A DNA stretch of 34,721 nt from Magnetococcales bacterium (GCA_015231305.1 JADGBW010000025.1:1-34721); one strand, 5' to 3'; positions 8,604 to 18,328 are shown, numbered from the stretch's first letter. The notes: generated by a model not told the origin, from the sequence alone. A program made the numbers and translations.

Positions 8604-9487
8604 TATTTTTTTCTCTCTTCCAGCACTCGTTCACGAGTGTGTTTTGATCTGGCAAAAATTCCATATAATGCATCTTCATTGCCAGTCTCAATCTGTACGG
8701 AGAGCTTATCTAAGTCCTTACGAAAACGGTTTAACATATCCAAAATAGCCCCCCTATTCTCAAGACAAATATCCCGCCACATCGTGGGGTCAGATGAAGC
8801 GATACGGGTAAAATCACGAAAACCACCAGAAGCATACCTAAACACCTCGGCCCGGATGTCATCTTCTAGGTCTGATAGTGTATTAACAATATTGTATGCC
8901 ATTAAATGGGGAAGGTGGCTGGTTGCAGCCAAAACCCGGTCATGGTGGTGAGGGTCCATTATCTCCACTATAGACCCCGCAGCCTCCCATACCAAACGGA
9001 CCTGCTGAAGCGCATCTGATGGGGTGTTTTTAGTCGGAGTTATAACGGTGCGGCTACCCTCAAACAGAGTAGAAAATGAAGAAGCAACACCGGAATGCTC
9101 TGTACCAGCTACCGGATGAGAGCCGACAAAATGAACATCATGGGGCTGTAATATTGCTTCACACTTATCAACAAGCGCACCTTTAACACTGCCAGCATCA
9201 GTTATAACAGTGCCAGGAGATAAGCCAGAAATACTATCTTCTATCACCTTGGGAATAGATCGCACTGGAGTAGCCACCAAAACCATGGTAGACCCCTTAA
9301 CCCCCTCTACTACATCATTGGTTGCCCTATCAATTACCCCTAACTCTAAAGCTGTATCTAAAGAGCGGCGGGTACGGTTAACCCCTACTACCTCACCAAC
9401 CATATCACGGTCTTTTAACGCACGAGCCAGAGAGCCACCAATAAGACCAACACCAATGATGGTCAACTGTTTTATAAATAATGCCAT
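8603..9487 (-). CDS. tyrA: Prephenate/arogenate dehydrogenase family protein
   Basis: Oxidative decarboxylation of prephenate (or arogenate) toward tyrosine, NAD(P)-dependent. The 294 residues start with a Rossmann GVGLIGGS (12-19), then TDAGSVK (96-102), SHPVAGTEHSG (123-133) with the conserved His, and SHLPHLMAY of the helical domain. No chorismate mutase or ACT domain is fused, so it is the short monofunctional form. The ATG at 9487 has AGGAAAG upstream. It overlaps aroA by 1 bp. Substrate (prephenate or arogenate) cannot be fixed by eye. Confidence 0.93.
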   Translation of the reverse strand: MALFIKQLTIIGVGLIGGSLARALKDRDMVGEVVGVNRTRRSLDTALELGVIDRATNDVVEGVKGSTMVLVATPVRSIPKVIEDSISGLSPGTVITDAGSVKGALVDKCEAILQPHDVHFVGSHPVAGTEHSGVASSFSTLFEGSRTVITPTKNTPSDALQQVRLVWEAAGSIVEIMDPHHHDRVLAATSHLPHLMAYNIVNTLSDLEDDIRAEVFRYASGGFRDFTRIASSDPTMWRDICLENRGAILDMLNRFRKDLDKLSVQIETGNEDALYGIFARSKHTRERVLEERKK

Positions 9488-9550
9488 GAGACTTTCCTAC
9501 AGTTATTTTAAAATAAATACAATAGTTTACACAAAAACAAAACCTTTGAT

Positions 9551-9625
9551 CTATCATTCCCACGAAAGGGGAAGTCTAGGATGCACTGCTTAATTCGCTG
9601 GATTCCCGCATTCACGGGGACGACG
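9551..9625. repeat. Inverted pair of dRS3/REP-like repeats between pheA and tyrA
   Basis: Two related palindromic units face each other: 9551-9580 (reverse orientation, arms TTCCC/GGGAA) and 9598-9625 (forward, GGATTCCCGC...ACGGGGAC), with the CTAG/CTGG ends inside and 17 bp between. Both resemble the unit at 1-27. The inverted layout recalls bacterial interspersed mosaic elements. It could form a long hairpin in the pheA-tyrA message. Confidence 0.6.
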
Positions 9626-9638
9626 TTTATTGTCTCTG

Positions 9639-10751
9639 TTATAATACCCGGCGTGGATAGGAGCCAAGAATCTTAACTATTACCCCAGATATTGCGGATA
9701 ACTCCCCTAAAGCAGCAGCAGCGTTTTCATCTTCTTGATGGCCTTCAAAATCTATAAAAAACAGATAGTCCCAGGCTTTTTTTCGGGATGGTCTAGACTC
9801 AATTCTGGTTAGATTTACTTTGTGAGAGGTAAAAATACCCAAAACCCGGTACAAAAACCCTGGCTCATCTCGAAAGGAGAACATTATACTGGTCATATCC
9901 TGACCAGAACGGGACGGAGTGTGATGACCTATAACCAAAAAGCGATTTTCATTATCGGCCCGATCTTCAATATGTTCTGCCAAAACATTTAATCCAAACT
10001 CATCAGCTGCATATAAGCCAGTAATTGCAGCAGCCCCACGCTCTTTTTGGGCAAGTTTAGCAGCTTGAGATGTTGAACGTACCTCTTCTATACGTACTCC
10101 TGGCAGATAGCGGGCTAACCATGTTCTACTCTGGCTTACTGCAAGGTGATGACTATAAACAACTTTTATTCCTTCAAGTTGGGTCTCAGCACTTAATAAC
10201 ACATGTACAATAGGAAGGTATACCTCGCCACATATAAGCAGGGAGGAGTCCACAAGCCTATCAAGGGTGTGGTTGACTATCCCTTCAATGGAGTTTTCCA
10301 CAGGAGCCACACCAAAATTCGCCCGTTTGATCTCTACTTCATGGAAAACCTCATTGATGGTTCTCACAGGAAACATTTTAAAAGAAGAGCCAAACTGTTT
10401 TTGCGCAGCCTGATGGGTAAAGGTGGCCTCTGGACCTAAATAGGCCACGGTCAACTCTTTTTCTAAATTGAGTGAAGCAGATATAATCTCTCGATATATA
10501 CGATGTAGAGCCACTATAGGCAGAGAGCCTGTATGTCGAGCCTCCAGGCGACGATGGATACGAGCTTCTCGTTCAGGACGATAAAAAGCTACATCTTCTC
10601 CGCTCTTATCCTTAAGTTCACCAACCTTCAATACCCATTCGGCCCGCTCTATGAGCAGGTCGTGGATGGTATCATCAATGCGGTCGATAGCCATACGGCA
10701 ATCGTCTAAGGTGACTGGTTTTGCGGGCGGCTCTGAGTTCGAGCTGGCCAT
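9639..10751 (-). CDS. pheA: Bifunctional chorismate mutase/prephenate dehydratase (P-protein)
   Basis: Turns chorismate to prephenate and then phenylpyruvate for phenylalanine. Domains: AroQ chorismate mutase about 14-95 (IDRIDDTIHDLLIERAEW, FYRPEREARI), prephenate dehydratase about 102-275 (YLGPEATFTHQAA, GVAPVENSIEG), and a C-terminal ACT regulatory domain about 285-365 with the Phe-binding ESRP at 318-321. The usual N-x-T-R-F motif reads DNENRF (266-271), so the catalytic threonine (Thr278 in E. coli) appears to be Asn. Either the dehydratase is altered or another residue takes over. The length (370) is normal. It follows bamD by 28 bp. Confidence 0.93.
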   Translation of the reverse strand: MASSNSEPPAKPVTLDDCRMAIDRIDDTIHDLLIERAEWVLKVGELKDKSGEDVAFYRPEREARIHRRLEARHTGSLPIVALHRIYREIISASLNLEKELTVAYLGPEATFTHQAAQKQFGSSFKMFPVRTINEVFHEVEIKRANFGVAPVENSIEGIVNHTLDRLVDSSLLICGEVYLPIVHVLLSAETQLEGIKVVYSHHLAVSQSRTWLARYLPGVRIEEVRSTSQAAKLAQKERGAAAITGLYAADEFGLNVLAEHIEDRADNENRFLVIGHHTPSRSGQDMTSIMFSFRDEPGFLYRVLGIFTSHKVNLTRIESRPSRKKAWDYLFFIDFEGHQEDENAAAALGELSAISGVIVKILGSYPRRVL

Positions 10752-10779
10752 GTGTTATTCCAAAAGAAGGGGGTTAATA

Positions 10780-11631
10780 TTAATACATCAATCCTGGTGC
10801 TAAGCCTTGAAACAACCTACTTATATTATCTCCATCCTCAACCGGTTTTCGCATTTTGGATAGGTCCCATTTTGTAACTTTAGACTTGCCTTCCAGTATT
10901 TTCAAGGCTAGTGGATAATACTGACCATCAGAATAGTTGTGCCCCAATACTACCGAATAATTGCGTGCCTCTACTTTTAAACCAAGATGATAAGAGGCAA
11001 GCACCATACTAAACAGTGCCTCTTCAAAATAGGAGGTGTTTTTATACTCGGGATTTTTAATAACCTCATCAAAACGGTTAAGAGCAGCAATATATTCGCT
11101 GCGGTCTAAATAGAAACGAGCTACAACCATTTCTTGTTCTGCCAAACGGTCCAGACAAAGAACAATCATCTGTTTAGCCTGCCATGCATAATCACTTTGG
11201 GGAAAACGGGCCACTAACTCGCGAAATGCTGATAGAGCCTTTCGAGCTTGGTCTTGATCCAGGTTGGCATTGGAAATTTGTCTATAGTTGGATATACCAC
11301 GCATATAAAAAGCATAAGAAACATGTTTATGCCGAGGGTGAAGACGTATAAACCGTTCTGCTGCACTTACAGTATCGTCATACTCTCCTAATTTAAAGTT
11401 GGCATATATGAGGTTTAGCTGTGCTGGTGTAGCAAGCTTAGAAAAAGGATGTTTATGGTCAAGAGCTTCAAATTTTCTTTTGCCCACCAGATATTCATTA
11501 TTTTTCATGCCAGCTACCCCTGCCGCATATAGCTGCTCCGGGGTATAGACTATTTCTACTTCTTCATCAAACATGGAGCAACCGCTCCATATTAAAGCTA
11601 GAACCATGTAAGAGATAATCCGTAATGCCAT
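10780..11631 (-). CDS. bamD: Outer membrane protein assembly factor BamD (ComL/YfiO)
   Basis: Essential lipoprotein of the BAM complex that inserts beta-barrel proteins into the outer membrane. From the chosen ATG the 283-residue protein has a signal segment ending IWSGC (Cys18; Trp at -3 is an imperfect lipobox), then the BamD-type start EEVEIVYTPEQLYAAG and tandem TPRs (KRKFEALDHKHPFS, FIRLHPRHKHVSYAFYMRG, FRELVARFPQSDYA). The start is uncertain: ATG 11685 overlaps the hpnE stop (TGATG) but would put 18 extra residues before the signal; ATG 11631 gives a standard signal peptide. Neither has a strong ribosome-binding site. It leads directly into pheA. Confidence 0.9.
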   Translation of the reverse strand: MALRIISYMVLALIWSGCSMFDEEVEIVYTPEQLYAAGVAGMKNNEYLVGKRKFEALDHKHPFSKLATPAQLNLIYANFKLGEYDDTVSAAERFIRLHPRHKHVSYAFYMRGISNYRQISNANLDQDQARKALSAFRELVARFPQSDYAWQAKQMIVLCLDRLAEQEMVVARFYLDRSEYIAALNRFDEVIKNPEYKNTSYFEEALFSMVLASYHLGLKVEARNYSVVLGHNYSDGQYYPLALKILEGKSKVTKWDLSKMRKPVEDGDNISRLFQGLAPGLMY

Positions 11632-11684
11632 TTTATAACTGTATCCCATCAAATAAAAAAAATTCCACAACCCTAATTTAACCA

Positions 11685-13037
11685 TCAATAGCAAAAAAAT
11701 GCGAGGATCTTTCGCGCTGCTCGCTCACCACTTAAGGTAGCACCCTCTAAAGTAGCAGGTAGATTACCTGCCGTCCAATCTCCAGCAATAACCATATTTT
11801 TCCAGGGAGTCCCAACATCTGGGCGTAGGTGGGAGGTCTGAGGCCAAGGAGAAAATGTAGCCCTTCGCTCTTTAATTACCCGTGCCCCAACAATATTAGA
11901 CTCTTTTAATTGTGGCTGAAGCCTCTCTATATCCTCTGCAACTGTAGTAATCAACCTTTTTTTACTCCACTGACTCTCCCTATAAGCCCCACTCATAACA
12001 CCACTTAACCTAGCTTGGCCTTCACTGTTTTTATTTTGCTGGCTTATACCCCGGTCAAATAACCACTGGCTGGTCTCAAATGGTAGCCCAACAAGTGGGG
12101 CTGGCATTTGGGATTTTTTGTCATAAAGTAGATGTACTGAGACTATAGGGGTAGAAGATAACTGGGAAAAACCAGACTTTTTGGCCCAATCTGGTAGCAG
12201 TGTTGAAAGAGGTCCATATGGCAGTGCTGAAATAACCCCTGGAGGTTGGGAAAAATTATTCATTCCAGTTGTAACCCCAATTACCTTTTCTCCATTAAAG
12301 GTAATTTTTTTAACCCGTTGCCCGGTTAAAACCTCACCACCTTTGGCTTTTATATATGCTTTGGCAGGCTCTCCTATTAATTTTGTAAGTGGTACAGTAG
12401 GCAGAAGAGGACGAGCGGCAGTGCGACTTTTAAAAAAAGATAGCTTCATAACTTCAGCAAATAGAGCAGCATTAGCAGAACCTGCTGGTTCATTTAGTGC
12501 AGCAAGGCAGAGAGGAGCCCAAAGTTGCTCAAAAATCCCCCCCTTTTGCCCATGGCCATGAAGCCATTGGGTAACTGACTTATTTTCCAGTGAGGCTTGG
12601 CTTGGTAAAAACGCTATACCCAAAGATAGTGCTGCCAATTTATCTTTTAATGTTAAAGGGGCATAACGTAAAACCCCAACTAAAAGGTGAAGGGGAGCAG
12701 GTAAATTAGGGCAGTTGAGTGAGTGCCAACCGAGCTTACGGCTCCAAAATTGATAGTTTACAGTGGGTGACTCCAACAATAAGTCACGGGTTCCTATAAT
12801 ATCTAACAGTTTTAATGTTGCGCTATAGGCTCCTATAAGCAGGTGGGGTCCACAGTCTAGAGTTTCTGCAAAGCTGGGGTCATAAAATGACTTTGCCCGC
12901 CCCCCTGGCTGTTTTGCTGCCTCCAATATAACAGGCCGTAAGCCAGACTCTATAGCTGTAACTCCAGCACTTAAACCAGCTAAACCACCACCAAGAATAA
13001 GAACATCATAAGGTGAACCGCTATATTCATTTAACAT
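11685..13037 (-). CDS. hpnE: Hydroxysqualene dehydroxylase-like FAD enzyme (HpnE family)
   Basis: Amine-oxidase/phytoene-desaturase fold enzyme; HpnE reduces hydroxysqualene to squalene in the HpnCDE route to hopanoids. The 450 residues show an FAD dinucleotide motif LGGGLAGLSAG (15-25), EAAKQPGGRAKS, the family stretch VSVHLLYD, QWLFDRG, and the C-terminal ERRATFSPWP plus VIAGDWTAGNLPATLEGA flavin signature. These favour HpnE over carotenoid desaturases, though the two are close. HpnC, HpnD and squalene cyclase are not in the window. The stop TGA overlaps a possible bamD start. It is the first gene of the minus block and is divergent from the RND exporter across 169 bp. Confidence 0.85.
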   Translation of the reverse strand: MLNEYSGSPYDVLILGGGLAGLSAGVTAIESGLRPVILEAAKQPGGRAKSFYDPSFAETLDCGPHLLIGAYSATLKLLDIIGTRDLLLESPTVNYQFWSRKLGWHSLNCPNLPAPLHLLVGVLRYAPLTLKDKLAALSLGIAFLPSQASLENKSVTQWLHGHGQKGGIFEQLWAPLCLAALNEPAGSANAALFAEVMKLSFFKSRTAARPLLPTVPLTKLIGEPAKAYIKAKGGEVLTGQRVKKITFNGEKVIGVTTGMNNFSQPPGVISALPYGPLSTLLPDWAKKSGFSQLSSTPIVSVHLLYDKKSQMPAPLVGLPFETSQWLFDRGISQQNKNSEGQARLSGVMSGAYRESQWSKKRLITTVAEDIERLQPQLKESNIVGARVIKERRATFSPWPQTSHLRPDVGTPWKNMVIAGDWTAGNLPATLEGATLSGERAARKILAFFCY

Positions 13038-13206
13038 ACTGCCACATCTTTTTTAGCCTTCGTGCCTAGATATTTCATAATTTACAGGTATTATTCTAAA
13101 GTGGGTAGTTAGACCTAGACTTGTTTGTTGTCCTTATGCTTTGCCAACTGTCGAAAACAGGTTAAAAAGAAAATTTTTATTTTTAAGTTTCTAAAAATGG
13201 AAAAAG

Positions 13207-15948
13207 ATGGAAACTATTATTCAAATACTTCTAATTGGTACCAGAAACCGGTTTATATCCCTATTGATTTTGACCGCTATATCTTTCTGCGCCGCCTATG
13301 GTCTATCATTTATTCGTATTGAAACCAACTTATCAAGTTTATCTAGTGACCATGCACCAGACCGCAAACTATATAATGAGGTGGTAAAAACTTTTGGTGC
13401 TGACAGTAAAATTATACTGTATATTCGCGATCCCAACCTTTGGCAACCGGAAAAACTAGCTAAACTTACAGATATTCACAAACATCTAGAGCAGCTCTCT
13501 TTTGTTACCAAAGTCGATAGTATAATAAATGCCAAGTCCATAGGTTTTTCTACTGGGGTAATCACTACCGGCCCCCTGCTTACCAACAAACCCAAAGACC
13601 CTTTTATTATTAATAAAGCCCGTGAAAATGCCATGAGCAATCCGCTATTGGCAGGACAGGTTATATCTGATGATGGTTTGGCTGTTTCCTTTATTATTAG
13701 TTATGAAGAGCAGAAGTGGAACGAAAATTTCTCACGTAATGCATTTATTGCTATTGAAGAGTTAATCAAGAAAAATAAACAATCATTCCAAGAGATTTTT
13801 CAAGTTGGATCTCCACGCTTAAGTGAAGAACTTAAAAAAAGTATAATTGAAGACCTGCTGCTTTTAGCCCCAATCAGCGCATTGGTATTAGGCATTACCA
13901 TTATCTATTTTATGGGTAGTGTTTTTGCAGCTATATTGCCTGTTCTCACCTCTGTAATAAGCCTGTTGTGGACCTTTGGAGTAATGGGCTGGTTTGGTAT
14001 ACCCATTACTGTTTTAACATCCATGCTACCATCATTAGTGCTGGTAATCGGGGCTACCGAAGACACCCACATGCTCTCCTCTTATTTAAGTGAGGTTACG
14101 CGTTCAAAAGATAAAAACCGTATGCTTGCAGTAAGAAGCATGCTGAGACATATCGGCTTGCCCCTTATTTTAACTGTAGTTACTACTGCTCTTGGTTTTT
14201 TAAGTAACATGTTGAGCGATATTGAGATGATTCGTGATTTTGCCATGATCACAACAATCGCCATCTTTTTTAATGGTGTAGTCTCACTATTAATTACCCC
14301 TATGGTTCTCTCATTTTTTGGCCCTAAGCAGTCAAAGGTTATTGGTAAAAAAGGAGAAATTTTAGGAATACCAGGATTTATCCTACGCATCTTTGATAAA
14401 ATAATCCATAGCTACGGCAAAGCAACACTATTTATCACTGTGGCGTTTCTCTTATTTTTTGCCAACCAAGCACTCTCGTTGCATGTTACCAACGACCCCC
14501 TATCTTACTTTCAAAAAAACCAACCTCTGATTGTACATACAGAGAGAATTCACGAAGATTTTGCCGGGGTAAAAACATTTTTTATCCATTTAGATGCCAA
14601 TAAACCAGGGGCATTTAAAGAACCAAAAAATATTATCCGTTTAAAAAATATTCAAGCATGGCTCAATAAACAAGCTCAACATGACTCAAGCCAATCATTA
14701 GCCGATGTACTATCCTTGTTAAACCGCGAGTTTAATAAGGGTCAAGCCAGTAAATACATAGTACCTAATAATCAAAATCTGGTGGAACAATATCTACTTT
14801 TTCTTTCTCGAAAACAGTTATCACATTTGGTAAATGCCGACTATTCAGCAGCCAATATTGTTGTAAGACATAACATTAACGACTCCCACTCCTTAAACAA
14901 TCTAGTTCGTGAGCTTAAAAAATCTGCCCAATTAATAGCCGGGGTAGATATAAAGCTATCGGTGCTGGGAGATAACTTAATGGTCAATGCAGCTGCCGAT
15001 GATCTAATTGAGGCGCAGTTTAAATCTTTAGGGCTGCTATTAGCCGTGATTTTTGTTTTGATGTCCCTGCTTTTTACATCTTTGAAGGGTGGGCTGATAT
15101 CACTGGTTCCAAATTTAATACCAATTATATTGGTTTTTGGTGTTATGGGACTACTTGATCTGCCTATTAACCCTGGCACAGCAATGGTTGCGGTTATTGC
15201 TGTTGGTATAGCAGTTGACGATACAATACACCTGTTATCTCAATACACTGATGAGTGCCGGATTACATCTAATTTAGATCTTGCAGTACGCCGTACAGTA
15301 CGGGGACAGGCTGTTCCCATTATCTCAACTAGTTTAGCTCTTATGATGGGCTTTTTAGTACTTAGTTACTCCAACTTTTCCATTATTTCTCAATTTGGCC
15401 AGCTCTCAGCTGCCACCCTACTTTTTGCTTTAATAGCAGATCTACTAATCACCCCTATTATAATGCGCCAAATCCGACTTGTTGGCTTTGCTCATATTAT
15501 GGCATTGAGGGTGCGTGGAGAAGTTGTTGAAAACAGCCCACTTTTTCGTGATATGAGTCTATATGAAGTTAAAAAGACAATTTTGATTTCTGAAATGAAA
15601 CAGTTTGATACAGGAGATATACTAATACGCCATGGAGACACCGGAAAAAGTCTCGGCTTGATCCTTAACGGAACTGTGGCGGTTAAAATACCCCATTTTA
15701 AAGGGGAAGGTCTTCAACAGGTTGCAGTACTTAAACCTGGGGAAATTTTTGGTGAAATCGGCTTTATTCGATCCACCAAGCGTGTTGCAAACATTCAAGC
15801 ACTAGAACCAGTTGAAATTCTTGTATTCGATTTTCAACAACTTCAACAAGGCATGAAGTTTTTCCCTGCAATTGCTGCCAAACTCAACCTTAATATCTGC
15901 CGTATACTCGGCAACCGTATTGCTGATATTTTATCTAGAAAGGGATAG
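13207..15948 (+). CDS. RND/MMPL-family exporter with C-terminal cyclic-nucleotide-binding domain
   Basis: A 913-residue inner-membrane pump of the RND superfamily (MMPL/HpnN-like). Seen: first membrane helix about 15-36, a periplasmic loop to about 212, a helix bundle about 215-372 with GATEDTHML (282-290), a helix about 403-425, a second loop, and a second bundle about 605-757 with VDDTIHLL (670-677). The acidic pairs in these repeats are the expected proton-relay type. Residues about 795-905 form a CRP-like cNMP-binding fold with FDTGDILIRHGD and FGEIGFIRSTKRVANI, which keeps the Glu (850) and Arg (859) that hold the phosphate. The ATG at 13207 has GGAAAAAG upstream. Substrate unknown; the divergent hpnE hints at lipids. 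The fusion implies ligand gating by a cyclic nucleotide. Confidence 0.9.
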   Translation: METIIQILLIGTRNRFISLLILTAISFCAAYGLSFIRIETNLSSLSSDHAPDRKLYNEVVKTFGADSKIILYIRDPNLWQPEKLAKLTDIHKHLEQLSFVTKVDSIINAKSIGFSTGVITTGPLLTNKPKDPFIINKARENAMSNPLLAGQVISDDGLAVSFIISYEEQKWNENFSRNAFIAIEELIKKNKQSFQEIFQVGSPRLSEELKKSIIEDLLLLAPISALVLGITIIYFMGSVFAAILPVLTSVISLLWTFGVMGWFGIPITVLTSMLPSLVLVIGATEDTHMLSSYLSEVTRSKDKNRMLAVRSMLRHIGLPLILTVVTTALGFLSNMLSDIEMIRDFAMITTIAIFFNGVVSLLITPMVLSFFGPKQSKVIGKKGEILGIPGFILRIFDKIIHSYGKATLFITVAFLLFFANQALSLHVTNDPLSYFQKNQPLIVHTERIHEDFAGVKTFFIHLDANKPGAFKEPKNIIRLKNIQAWLNKQAQHDSSQSLADVLSLLNREFNKGQASKYIVPNNQNLVEQYLLFLSRKQLSHLVNADYSAANIVVRHNINDSHSLNNLVRELKKSAQLIAGVDIKLSVLGDNLMVNAAADDLIEAQFKSLGLLLAVIFVLMSLLFTSLKGGLISLVPNLIPIILVFGVMGLLDLPINPGTAMVAVIAVGIAVDDTIHLLSQYTDECRITSNLDLAVRRTVRGQAVPIISTSLALMMGFLVLSYSNFSIISQFGQLSAATLLFALIADLLITPIIMRQIRLVGFAHIMALRVRGEVVENSPLFRDMSLYEVKKTILISEMKQFDTGDILIRHGDTGKSLGLILNGTVAVKIPHFKGEGLQQVAVLKPGEIFGEIGFIRSTKRVANIQALEPVEILVFDFQQLQQGMKFFPAIAAKLNLNICRILGNRIADILSRKG

Positions 15949-16116
15949 AATACCTATAGATATTCGACACAAAACCTGTATATTATTGGTTTATATACTT
16001 ATAAATACTGCTGCAATCACCCCCTCTTTATAACATAACAACAATGAACTTTTTACTAGTGTATCTTTCTTAACATATACACAATAGATAATTATTTTTT
16101 AAAAGCAGAGGTTAAT

Positions 16117-18252
16117 TTGGATTATCAAAAAAAAACCAACTTTTTGCTAATATTCTATAGCCTGTTGCTGACGTTTTGCTTTTTTTTAACGGGAGATTAC
16201 GCTATGTCGTCAACACAAAAAAAAGCTAATCGGCTAATTAATGAGACCAGCCCCTACCTGTTGCAACATGCCCATAATCCGGTTGATTGGTATCCTTGGG
16301 GTAAAGAAGCCCTTAAAAAAGCCAAAGATGAAGGTAAAATAATACTAGTGTCAATAGGCTATGCTGCATGCCACTGGTGTCATGTTATGGAGAAGGAAAG
16401 CTTTGAGAATGAAGCCACTGCTGCAATATTAAACAAATATTTCGTTGCCATTAAGGTAGATAGGGAAGAGAGGCCAGATTTAGACGGTCATTTTATGGAT
16501 ATCTTAACCACTTTAACAGGGTCAGGTGGCTGGCCTATGAATATGTTTTTAACACCAGATTTACAACCCATATATGGTGGAACCTACTTCCCACCCCAAG
16601 CAAAACATAACCTACCATCATTTAATAGTGTTTTAAAATCTCTACAAAAACAGTGGAGCGGTGACAGAGATGAGATGCTAAAACACCTTGATGAGTTGCA
16701 GAGTTTTCTTGCTAAACAACTAACACCACCAAAAAGTGGGCCAGCTAAGAAAGGTGGGGCTGATCCTCGGCAAATAAGTGTCGATTTTTGGCAAAAACGT
16801 TTTGATTTAAAATATGGTGGTTTTGGCGATGGTACAAAATTTCCACAACCTTCAATTCTTTCACTTGTTTTGCGTAAAGCAGCCACTGAGAAAAATTTAG
16901 AAATAGCCAAACCAGTTTTATTGACCCTAGATAAAATGGCAGCGGGGGGAGTTCGAGACCAACTGGGTGGTAGTTTTCATCGTTATAGTGTTGATCGTTA
17001 TTGGCAGGTTCCCCATTTTGAAATCATGCTTTATGACAATGCTCTACTTGCTAGAACCTACTTAGAAGCGTTTACTTTAACAAAAAAAAGTCGTTATCAG
17101 TTTGTAGTTAGGCAAATTTTGGATGATATGCTTAACCGTTTTCGCCTAGAGTCTGGCTGTTTTATCTCAGCTTTAGATGCCGATAGTGAAGGTGAAGAGG
17201 GTCTTTATTATACTTGGGACGAAGAGGAAGTTATAGAGATTTTAGGAGAAGATACGGCGGTTGAGTTTATAGATGATTTTGTTGATCCAATTGAGGGAAC
17301 CATAGATGGGCGCAGTGTTTTAAGGTTGCTTTCTAATATTGGTAATATCGACAATACATTTTTAAAACACAAAGAAAGCTTGCAAAAACTGTTGGCAGTA
17401 AGAACAAAACGAGTGCCACCAGCCATGGATGATAAAATTATCACCTCATGGAACAGCTTAATGGTATCTGCCTTGGCTAAGGGGGGAAGAGTATTACAAG
17501 AACCACGTTATGTTAAAGCAGCCCAAGTTTGCATGGCAGATCTGTTGCAAAACTCCTTTGTTAAAGGCAAGCCGCGCCATAGTCGCAGAGGAGAAAAAGT
17601 TGGGGATGTGGTTTTTTTAGATGATTATGCAACATTAATTCAAGCACTTATCGACCTCTATGAAACCGATTTTAACTTAAACCACCTAAACACAGCTAGT
17701 AAATTAACTAACGAGATGTTGCAGCGTTTTGCAACCAAGCCAGGCCAACCCCTAACCCTAACCCCAAAAGACCAACCATCTGACATTCCCCCTCAAATTG
17801 TATTAAACGACGGGGTAACACCAACCGGAAACTCTTCCGCACTTGTTGCTCTACATCGTTTGGCTCTGTTTAGTTCAGATGAAAAATTAGAGGTGGCAGC
17901 TAGCAATAGACTGCATAACCTAGGCAGCCACTTAGATGAAAATCCAGCAAGCTCTTCCGAACTACTATGGGCGTTAGATTTTACCCCAAAATCTGCTATA
18001 GAGGTGATAATAGTCGGCCCGTTTAAAAACAAAGCCACACAACAATTAATAACAACTGTAAATAAAAAATTTATACCAGGGCTGGTTTTAGCTGGTGTAG
18101 ACAGCGAAACCAAACCAAAGGATCTAAAGCCATGGGCCTTATTAAACCGAAGCATGATTGACAACAAACCAACAGCCTATGTTTGTAAAAACCTAGTATG
18201 TCGCCTGCCTGTATTTAGCAAAGATGAATTAGAAAAAATGCTGGACGAATAA
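16117..18252 (+). CDS. DUF255 thioredoxin-fold/glycosidase-like protein (YyaL/SPATA20 type)
   Basis: Family with an N-terminal thioredoxin-like DUF255 domain and a six-hairpin (alpha/alpha)6 part; its reaction is unknown. Seen: [21 protein letters not shown] (about 38-58), CHWC at 85-88, [29 protein letters not shown], then KFPQPSIL and the helical region with [17 protein letters not shown] and [14 protein letters not shown]. The length of 711 is typical. Two starts are possible: TTG 16117 with AGAGG upstream adds a hydrophobic segment (about 8-25), or ATG 16204 with GGGAG upstream, giving 682 residues starting directly before the domain. The first would send the protein to the envelope. It follows the RND gene by 168 bp. 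Confidence 0.88.
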   Translation: MDYQKKTNFLLIFYSLLLTFCFFLTGDYAMSSTQKKANRLINETSPYLLQHAHNPVDWYPWGKEALKKAKDEGKIILVSIGYAACHWCHVMEKESFENEATAAILNKYFVAIKVDREERPDLDGHFMDILTTLTGSGGWPMNMFLTPDLQPIYGGTYFPPQAKHNLPSFNSVLKSLQKQWSGDRDEMLKHLDELQSFLAKQLTPPKSGPAKKGGADPRQISVDFWQKRFDLKYGGFGDGTKFPQPSILSLVLRKAATEKNLEIAKPVLLTLDKMAAGGVRDQLGGSFHRYSVDRYWQVPHFEIMLYDNALLARTYLEAFTLTKKSRYQFVVRQILDDMLNRFRLESGCFISALDADSEGEEGLYYTWDEEEVIEILGEDTAVEFIDDFVDPIEGTIDGRSVLRLLSNIGNIDNTFLKHKESLQKLLAVRTKRVPPAMDDKIITSWNSLMVSALAKGGRVLQEPRYVKAAQVCMADLLQNSFVKGKPRHSRRGEKVGDVVFLDDYATLIQALIDLYETDFNLNHLNTASKLTNEMLQRFATKPGQPLTLTPKDQPSDIPPQIVLNDGVTPTGNSSALVALHRLALFSSDEKLEVAASNRLHNLGSHLDENPASSSELLWALDFTPKSAIEVIIVGPFKNKATQQLITTVNKKFIPGLVLAGVDSETKPKDLKPWALLNRSMIDNKPTAYVCKNLVCRLPVFSKDELEKMLDE

Positions 18253-18270
18253 TTATAATGGCATGATGGG

Positions 18271-18299
18271 ACTGGGAAGGGGCTAAGTCCCTTCCCAGT
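18271..18299. terminator. Hairpin between convergent genes (putative bidirectional terminator)
   Basis: Perfect 11-bp arms ACTGGGAAGGG (18271-18281) and CCCTTCCCAGT (18289-18299) with a 7-nt loop. It lies between the convergent DUF255 gene (stop 18252) and the unknown gene (stop 18329). No T-run follows on either strand, so any termination would rest on the strong stem. Confidence 0.55.
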
Positions 18300-18328
18300 A
18301 GGGTTTGGAGCAAAAAGCCCTAAGAATA

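Noticed and set aside
8595-8610. TyrA-AroA fusion, as in Pseudomonas
   Set aside because: A clear stop and a new ATG overlap by one base; the two proteins are separate and in different frames.
13197-13322. Small plus-strand frame starting just before the RND gene
   Set aside because: Overlaps the RND start in another frame, and the GGAAAAAG site fits the RND ATG better.
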